Positions 60,101 through 64,000 of a stretch of DNA of 64,000 nt are shown here, piece after piece. A program made the translations under genes and the position numbers. The stretch is from Plumapathes pennacea (lineage: Eukaryota; Cnidaria; Anthozoa; Antipatharia; Myriopathidae), in assembly GCA_964036295.1 (NCBI GenBank), contig OZ038464.1:5628001-5692000 (forward strand), written 5' to 3'. Below the pieces are notes generated by a model. The model had not been told where the DNA came from. It worked only from the letters and a program-made list of their open reading frames with translations, and made no database searches. The first letter of the stretch is position 1. The number at the start of each line of letters is the position of its first letter.

Positions 60101-63100
60101 ACACAGAAGTAAAGACGCGTATGATGTTGAGCACGCAGGAACTTGTAAAAAGAAGTGTTGTAGGGTGTTTTACTTCTTCACTCGATTATTCTTACAAATT
60201 CAAAGTGCTTCCATAACTCCACAGTACGTTGACAATGCTCTATTTATTATAATTTTTTCTGGCATGGTGTGTTATATTTGCAAGCGAATTAACCAATCAT
60301 ATCAAGCGCACTACCTCATCTATTATTCAATTGCATTTTCTTATTAAGGAGATTCAAGCGTTAGGCATTAGTCAGAGCAATTTTGTCATTCAGTTTTCTT
60401 CGTTGATATCGCATACCCTGTCTTTTAGACCAGAGCCCAGTGTTGACATGAGGGAGACATTGTTTGCACCAGTCCTCTGGATTCGTGTCATTATGAGCAA
60501 AGCAGTAGCCATTGATGTAACAGGAGCCTGTCTGAAGAAATTACAAAGGATTCCAGTCAAAATATTTGTCTGAAAAATGCTGACAGTCCTTCTGAGCCGT
60601 TTTCGAAAAGACTGTCAAAGGTGGGAATCTGGTTGCTTTGGTTTTGCGCTTGCTACACTTCCGATTGGTTAATCAGAGTCAAAAGCAATACTCAATTGCA
60701 ATCTGTTTACGCAAGCAAGAAAGTGGCAATAGAGTTTTCTTTCACTGCTGAGTGGTCTCTTCTACAAAGTAAAACCAATCACAAACTATTTTGGCTTCCA
60801 CTTGGCCTTAATTTTTAGAAATCCATTCAAAACTCGTTCTATTAATAAAAGCATGTCCCTTTGCACTAAACCTTAGAAGCTGCAGTGCTATATATTGCAA
60901 TCCAGGGTTTAGTTCTTGCAACACCAGTAATAAAATATCCCTACCTTGAAAAAGCAGCCTGAGGTCACATTGCAGTCCATACAGGCCGAGTCATAAACAA
61001 TCAAGTTCAGTTTTTCTTTGCTCTGATGGATTCCGTTGTTTGAAACTGTCAGGGTCACTCCTGAAGCTGCGGTACCCGACGAACTGTTGTCATAGTGACC
61101 AGGACGCACAGGAGACTGGGGCAGGGAGCAGTCGACCATCACCAAGTCTGTCATAACTCCTTGCAATATCATTGGCTCACTTGATGGAGTCCACGAACTG
61201 TTGATAACCTGATAACACAAAAGCCAAAAACACGGAAAACAGCAGATCAAACTTTAACACTATTAACACTGACTGCAATGTTTACCTCACTAAACTGTAT
61301 TTTCACGAAGTGGAAACATTTTCAAACTGTCCATTTTACACTGATTTCTACGGCTAAGAGCAAAGCATAATCTTCTTCAGGATTCGTCACCAAATGTTGT
61401 GTTTTCATGCCAAAACAAACTAATCAGAGGTAATATAATTTGGAGCTATATTAAAGTGCTTTCCTTTCTTACCTTGAATTCCTGAACATGACAAGTCAGA
61501 TTAGACGAACTGATAAATCCGCGCCCATAAACCGTGACTTTCTCACAAGGCCTCTCACGCGTGTTACAGAGACCCCTGCCTTGGAGTCTGAAGAAAGCAA
61601 AAAGAGCGCAGTACTGAGTAGAAAGTAGTTTGATTTCATACAGTGCTTGAGATTTCCGTATCATTTCAAATATTATTTTTTGTTGATTACATTTCCAAGC
61701 GATGTGGTGTTACGTCATGTTATTTGATCATGCATTTTATACTATTTAGGTATGCTACGAAACAAAACAAATTTTAGTATATTATCTAACACTTTTATAA
61801 ATGGTGATCTCCCCAATATACTACACTCAGTAAAATGTATTGTGCACCAGACCTTTTTAAAATTTAGTTCAAAGCCAATCTTGGTTCTAAAATTGCAATT
61901 TAGCTTTTGGCAAACCCTAGTTTACAGATTCCGTCTAACTTTCAATTTAGCGATAAGCCAGGTTTAAGTTAGGATTCGTTTAAAAAATCGGCCCAAAGTC
62001 TCGCTGAGTGAAGTCATTCTGAGTCAGCCCAATAGACCGAAACGTAGGACAATGTTTTTCACAAACGCACGTATTATTCACCAACTTCATTGACTTTTGA
62101 AGCTGTTACTTCAACGCCTTATATTTCAGTTTTTCCAACAGTATTTAAAAAGAGGTTATTACACGGGAAGGAGTGCAATACGGCGGATTATTTTTACGAC
62201 TCGGTTTTATTTTTTCGAGCCTGCTTCAGGCGAGAAAAAATAAAACTGACGAGTAAAAATACAGCTGTATTGCACGACTTTTCGTGTAATAAATTGTTTA
62301 TTATACGACAAACGAAGCAGGGCAAACATTCTCGCCGCGCGCAAAATGGAACAAAAAATGACGCGTTCGTAAACTTTGCTTGCCAAAATTGATTACGTAA
62401 GCTAATAAACCAGTTGATCTGGTTCCTGACGAGTGCAATACTTGATAATGATCCCAATACGCTCCCATCGCACTCGTTTTGGCCCGTATTTGCACTCGAA
62501 AATGTGAAGTCGTGTAATAAATGGACTTATTCAGCAAATAGGTCAGGATTACTGAAACACTTAATTTTGTCATGATACAATTTTTAGTCTTATTCAAATG
62601 TAGTTTATTGGAAAGGCCTTTAAATGGTTTTATTATCTACATTGAAAGTGAAATTATGTGTTTGAATGAGGAAGGTAGAAAAGTAAGTGAATTTGGGCAC
62701 CGGATATTCATGAAGTTACAACATTGACTTACTTGGCAATTTCTGGTTTCTGATATAGAGACATCGAACAGTCGGCTGCCGTGAATCCCTCAGCACAGAT
62801 GCAGGTTCCAGCAGAACAGTTTCCATTAAAAGTGCAGTCATTTGGGCAGACGTTTTCCATCACCTCTTTTAACACCTCCACGCCTTGTCCACTTTCGTTT
62901 TTAGCAGTTGTGGTATTTCGAACCGCAAGTTCCTCACACTCATTTGTCATCATTGTTGCAGAAGCGACAGCGAAATCATAATCCCCAGTATACTACAATG
63001 AGAATATGTAAAAACATGGAGTTAAATGACTTGCACGTTTTGGTAAAGCTGCCACTTTTAAAATTCAATATTGAAACTGCCACAGTACTATAACGAATTT

Positions 63101-64000
63101 TCATATTTGATTTAAAAACTTGGTGAACAACAAAAAAATAGAAATGCACAAACGAAAAATACGTAAAAGCTACGGTAAAAGGCTACGAACAACTTTTCCC
63201 ATACAAGTTCGATCCGTAACCGCTGTGAGCCTGATATATTTTTACATATTTGTTTATCCTTTTTCATTTCTGACACTCAAAAAGCCTGAGGTGACAAATT
63301 TTCGGTCACGTGGTCAATTTTGGGTCATGCGGCCAGATCCTGCAAAGGGCCTACTGTACAGGTATTTGAAAAAAGAAAAAGAAAAAAAAAAACTCTTTGA
63401 TTTTCTAGTAAATGCCCCAGCCATAATCGTTCGTAGCATTTTAATAATAGCATTTTAATGACTCAAGCACTGGTAAAATGAATCATAAAGTTGATGCAAT
63501 TTGCAAAACCAGAACTTGCGTAAGATTGCTGCCCAAGAATGTGATAAAACATGCGCATCGAATTTCGCGTGCAAATTTGGGCTGGATCAACGCAAGTCAC
63601 CACTCTAGCGAGCCTCCTAACAAAATGCAAAATTGAACGCAAGTTTAGTAAAAACTTTAGACGTCTGAGTCCGCCAGGGATTTACAGGTTCCAAGATAAC
63701 TCTATTTGAATTTGTAGGCTTTGCATTTTGTAGTTTTACTTGATACTTACCATAATATCCTCTGAACAAACGTTAACGAAGCTATGGACGTTTATTCCAA
63801 GTTTAGCGCAGAACTTGCCGACGTGGGACTCGACCAGTTTTTCTTCACAGTAATTGGTGGCATTCTCTCGCGAAACCGGAAAAGGTTTAGCTTCTCGTCT
63901 TGCCCTCTGGTGGCCATGTAATGAAAGTTTGAATGAATCAGGTTCTTTAAAGTATTCATAATCTTCTTCACTGAGCGCATCGGACCGAGACACGTCGCGT
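50922..64000 (-). CDS. VWDE/mucin-like type I membrane protein (EGF, cadherin-like, SEA, TM), C-terminal part
   Basis: Fourteen exons on the minus strand: 64000-63751 (runs off the window), 62992-62733, 61587-61473, 61208-60945, 60531-60417, 60085-59678, 58693-58583, 58491-58381, 58252-58058, 57003-56929, 56455-56355, 55882-55824, 55170-55019, 51172-50922. All phases agree; exons 2-14 total 2217 nt, and about 821 residues are in the window. Order: a Cys-rich region of the type that follows VWFD ([26 protein letters not shown]), EGF ([17 protein letters not shown]), a [16 protein letters not shown] module, [10 protein letters not shown]...WCKQCLPH, a cadherin-like module, five EGF-type units, a Thr/Pro linker, SEA, TM and tail. 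This is the layout of VWDE-like proteins and of the coral skeletal-matrix 'mucin-like protein'. The VWFD itself must lie beyond the window. Likely extracellular adhesion or matrix role. Confidence 0.85.
51285..51610. repeat. Palindromic MITE pieces (GTGTTTAGATGAGGCTAT type)
   Basis: TATAGTCTCATCTAAACAC (near 51312) is opposed by GTGTTTAGATGAGGCTATAT (near 51387). A further GTGTTTGCATGAGGCTATGT follows near 51543. Related arms occur at 52577-52768. They lie in the last intron of the minus-strand gene. Confidence 0.55.
52577..52768. repeat. Palindromic MITE with AAATATAAAACG arms
   Basis: Arms AAATATAAAACGCCGTGTTT...ACATAGC and GCTATGTAAACACGGCACGC...GTTTTATATTT are inverted. A second inverted pair, AGTTTGTGTAAACCC and GGGTTTACACAAACT, flanks a CGCCGCGGCGG centre at about 52665. 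Confidence 0.7.
52820..52872 (+). repeat. (TACA)n-like microsatellite
   Basis: Imperfect TACA/CATA tetranucleotide repeats with a few ACAC interruptions. Confidence 0.8.
53025..53590 (-). mobile_element. Penelope-like element remnant with GIY-YIG endonuclease end
   Basis: On the minus strand from about 53585: [19 protein letters not shown], then [13 protein letters not shown] and HINWDS-like sequence ([11 protein letters not shown]), the GIY-YIG endonuclease that ends Penelope-like reverse transcriptases. After a one-base frameshift near 53350 the frame continues [17 protein letters not shown] and stops at about 53176. About 150 bp of 3' UTR follow. The reverse transcriptase core is missing, so this is a 5'-truncated dead copy in the last intron of the host gene. 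Confidence 0.7.
53640..55018. other. Intron, no gene recognised
   Basis: Holds a short inverted pair (GGCGGCTCATTGAGCCGCC near 53700), a hairpin GGGGGTGCATGCCCCCGGACC near 54535, and a direct repeat GTTTACTGTTAAGTGTTATG near 54765 and 54795. Confidence 0.5.
55019..56455 (-). other. SEA domain spread over three exons
   Basis: Exon 56455-56355 gives [20 protein letters not shown]. Exon 55882-55824 gives [19 protein letters not shown]. Exon 55170-55019 gives [14 protein letters not shown] and ends KVIKKE. Together they form a SEA fold just outside the membrane. The GSIIA stretch sits where SEA domains self-cleave between G and S (GSVVV type). Whether this version cleaves is unknown. A Ser/Thr/Pro linker (57003-56929) precedes it. 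Confidence 0.75.
57052..57201. repeat. MITE family C copy 3, inverted and truncated
   Basis: GGGGCCCTCTCAGCCAA, TTTGTTTACATATAGAAAAT and AGTAGCACTTTTAGTTCAAA are the reverse complement of the right and middle parts of 8612-9262. It ends in a (TTTTG)n run at 57207-57230. Confidence 0.65.
57250..57408. repeat. Near-perfect 159-bp palindrome (hairpin MITE)
   Basis: AATCGCATGATTTCGAGTGC...TTGGAATAAATTAGCA and its inverted partner TGCTCATTTATTCCAAAATTGCACGAGAAATCATGCGATT pair along almost the whole length. The inner arms are TCAAAGACCACAAAATTGCA and TGCAATTTGTGGTCTTTGA, and the turn is CGAGCGCCGCGCG. It lies between EGF and linker exons. Confidence 0.85.
58058..58693 (-). other. Tandem EGF-like exons
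   Basis: Exons 58693-58583 and 58491-58381 are both exactly 111 bp, phase 1-1, and each ends in the middle of an EGF (..[11 protein letters not shown], ..[12 protein letters not shown]). Exon 58252-58058 finishes one EGF ([13 protein letters not shown]) and adds another ([12 protein letters not shown] ... [12 protein letters not shown]). They read as exon-shuffled duplicates. DIDEC suggests calcium binding. The donor of 58381 is GTGTTT, weaker than its neighbours. Confidence 0.8.
58777..59070. repeat. Palindromic element (ACGGTATTGAATGCATGAT arms)
   Basis: CTTCACGGTATTGAATGCAT (about 58816) is opposed by ATGCATTCAATACCGTCAAG (about 59024), with TAGACTCC/GGGGTCTA next to them. It lies in the intron between the cadherin-like exon and the first 111-bp EGF exon. 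Confidence 0.65.
59678..60085 (-). other. Exon with cadherin-like (dystroglycan-type) module plus EGF
   Basis: Residues [45 protein letters not shown] and [11 protein letters not shown] follow the pattern of dystroglycan-type cadherin-like repeats (P.F..., A.DPEG, G.L.W.P, ATDACG). The exon then enters an EGF domain ([24 protein letters not shown]) and starts a calcium-binding-type EGF ([12 protein letters not shown]), which is completed in the next exon. Confidence 0.75.
62155..62520. repeat. Palindromic repeat family F, fuller copy
   Basis: An inner inverted pair, TTTTATTTTTTCGAGCCTGC and the opposing CAGGCGAGAAAAAATAAAAC, lies at about 62203-62245. Outer blocks GGGAAGGAGTGCAATACGGC, GTGTAATAAATTG and GTCGTGTAATAAATGGAC recur. 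A partial copy is at 44630-44735. Confidence 0.6.
63000..63750. other. Intron, nothing recognised
   Basis: The intron between the last two visible upstream exons of the VWDE/mucin-like gene. No repeat that I can match elsewhere in the window. Confidence 0.4.

Overview
This is eukaryotic, intron-rich, AT-leaning DNA with very dense small mobile elements. Two animal genes are recognisable. The gene content (a VCPIP1 orthologue and a cnidarian-style VWFD/EGF/SEA membrane protein) together with the repeat types (palindromic MITEs, a Penelope-like GIY-YIG element, CR1/L2-like LINEs) fits a cnidarian, most likely a stony coral. The taxon is an inference from these, not something the sequence proves.

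Layout. Positions 1-14697 (+ strand) hold the C-terminal 740 codons of VCPIP1 (VCIP135, a deubiquitinase cofactor of p97/VCP) in seven exons whose phases all agree; the N-terminal OTU part lies before the window. Its introns hold a LINE remnant, a TTAA-flanked element with perfect 17-bp inverted ends, many copies of a palindromic MITE, a nested TA-targeted insertion, and a 1.96-kb long-inverted-repeat element carrying a broken THAP zinc-finger sequence. Positions 14698-18044 are UTR and intergenic DNA.

Positions 18045-30938 are a 12.9-kb tandem satellite of about 335-338-bp monomers (34 countable units plus partial ones). It has higher-order periods of 671 and 1346 bp in its middle and is broken once by a 1.2-kb 5'-truncated LINE. 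One worn, inverted, solitary monomer sits 14 kb away at about 45130-45270.

Positions 34377-42863 appear to be one 8.5-kb unit bounded by inverted, internally repetitive ends about 150 bp long. Just inside its right end, on the - strand, is a spliced zinc-finger gene with an in-frame stop and a frameshift. Positions 42864-49100 are intergenic, with several minisatellites (a 21-bp unit at 46781-47351, GGATC-rich DNA, 60-bp and 170-bp tandem units) and a short STPR-like basic ORF.

Positions 49983-64000 (- strand) hold the 3' fourteen exons (about 821 residues in the window) of a large type I membrane protein of the VWDE/mucin-like kind: a cysteine-rich post-VWFD region, EGF domains, a cadherin-like module, more EGF domains, a Ser/Thr/Pro linker, a SEA domain, a transmembrane segment and a short cytoplasmic tail. 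Exon phases agree from end to end. The two host genes point toward each other, with the repeat-rich block between them.

No prokaryotic genes, CRISPR arrays, rRNA or tRNA genes were recognised.
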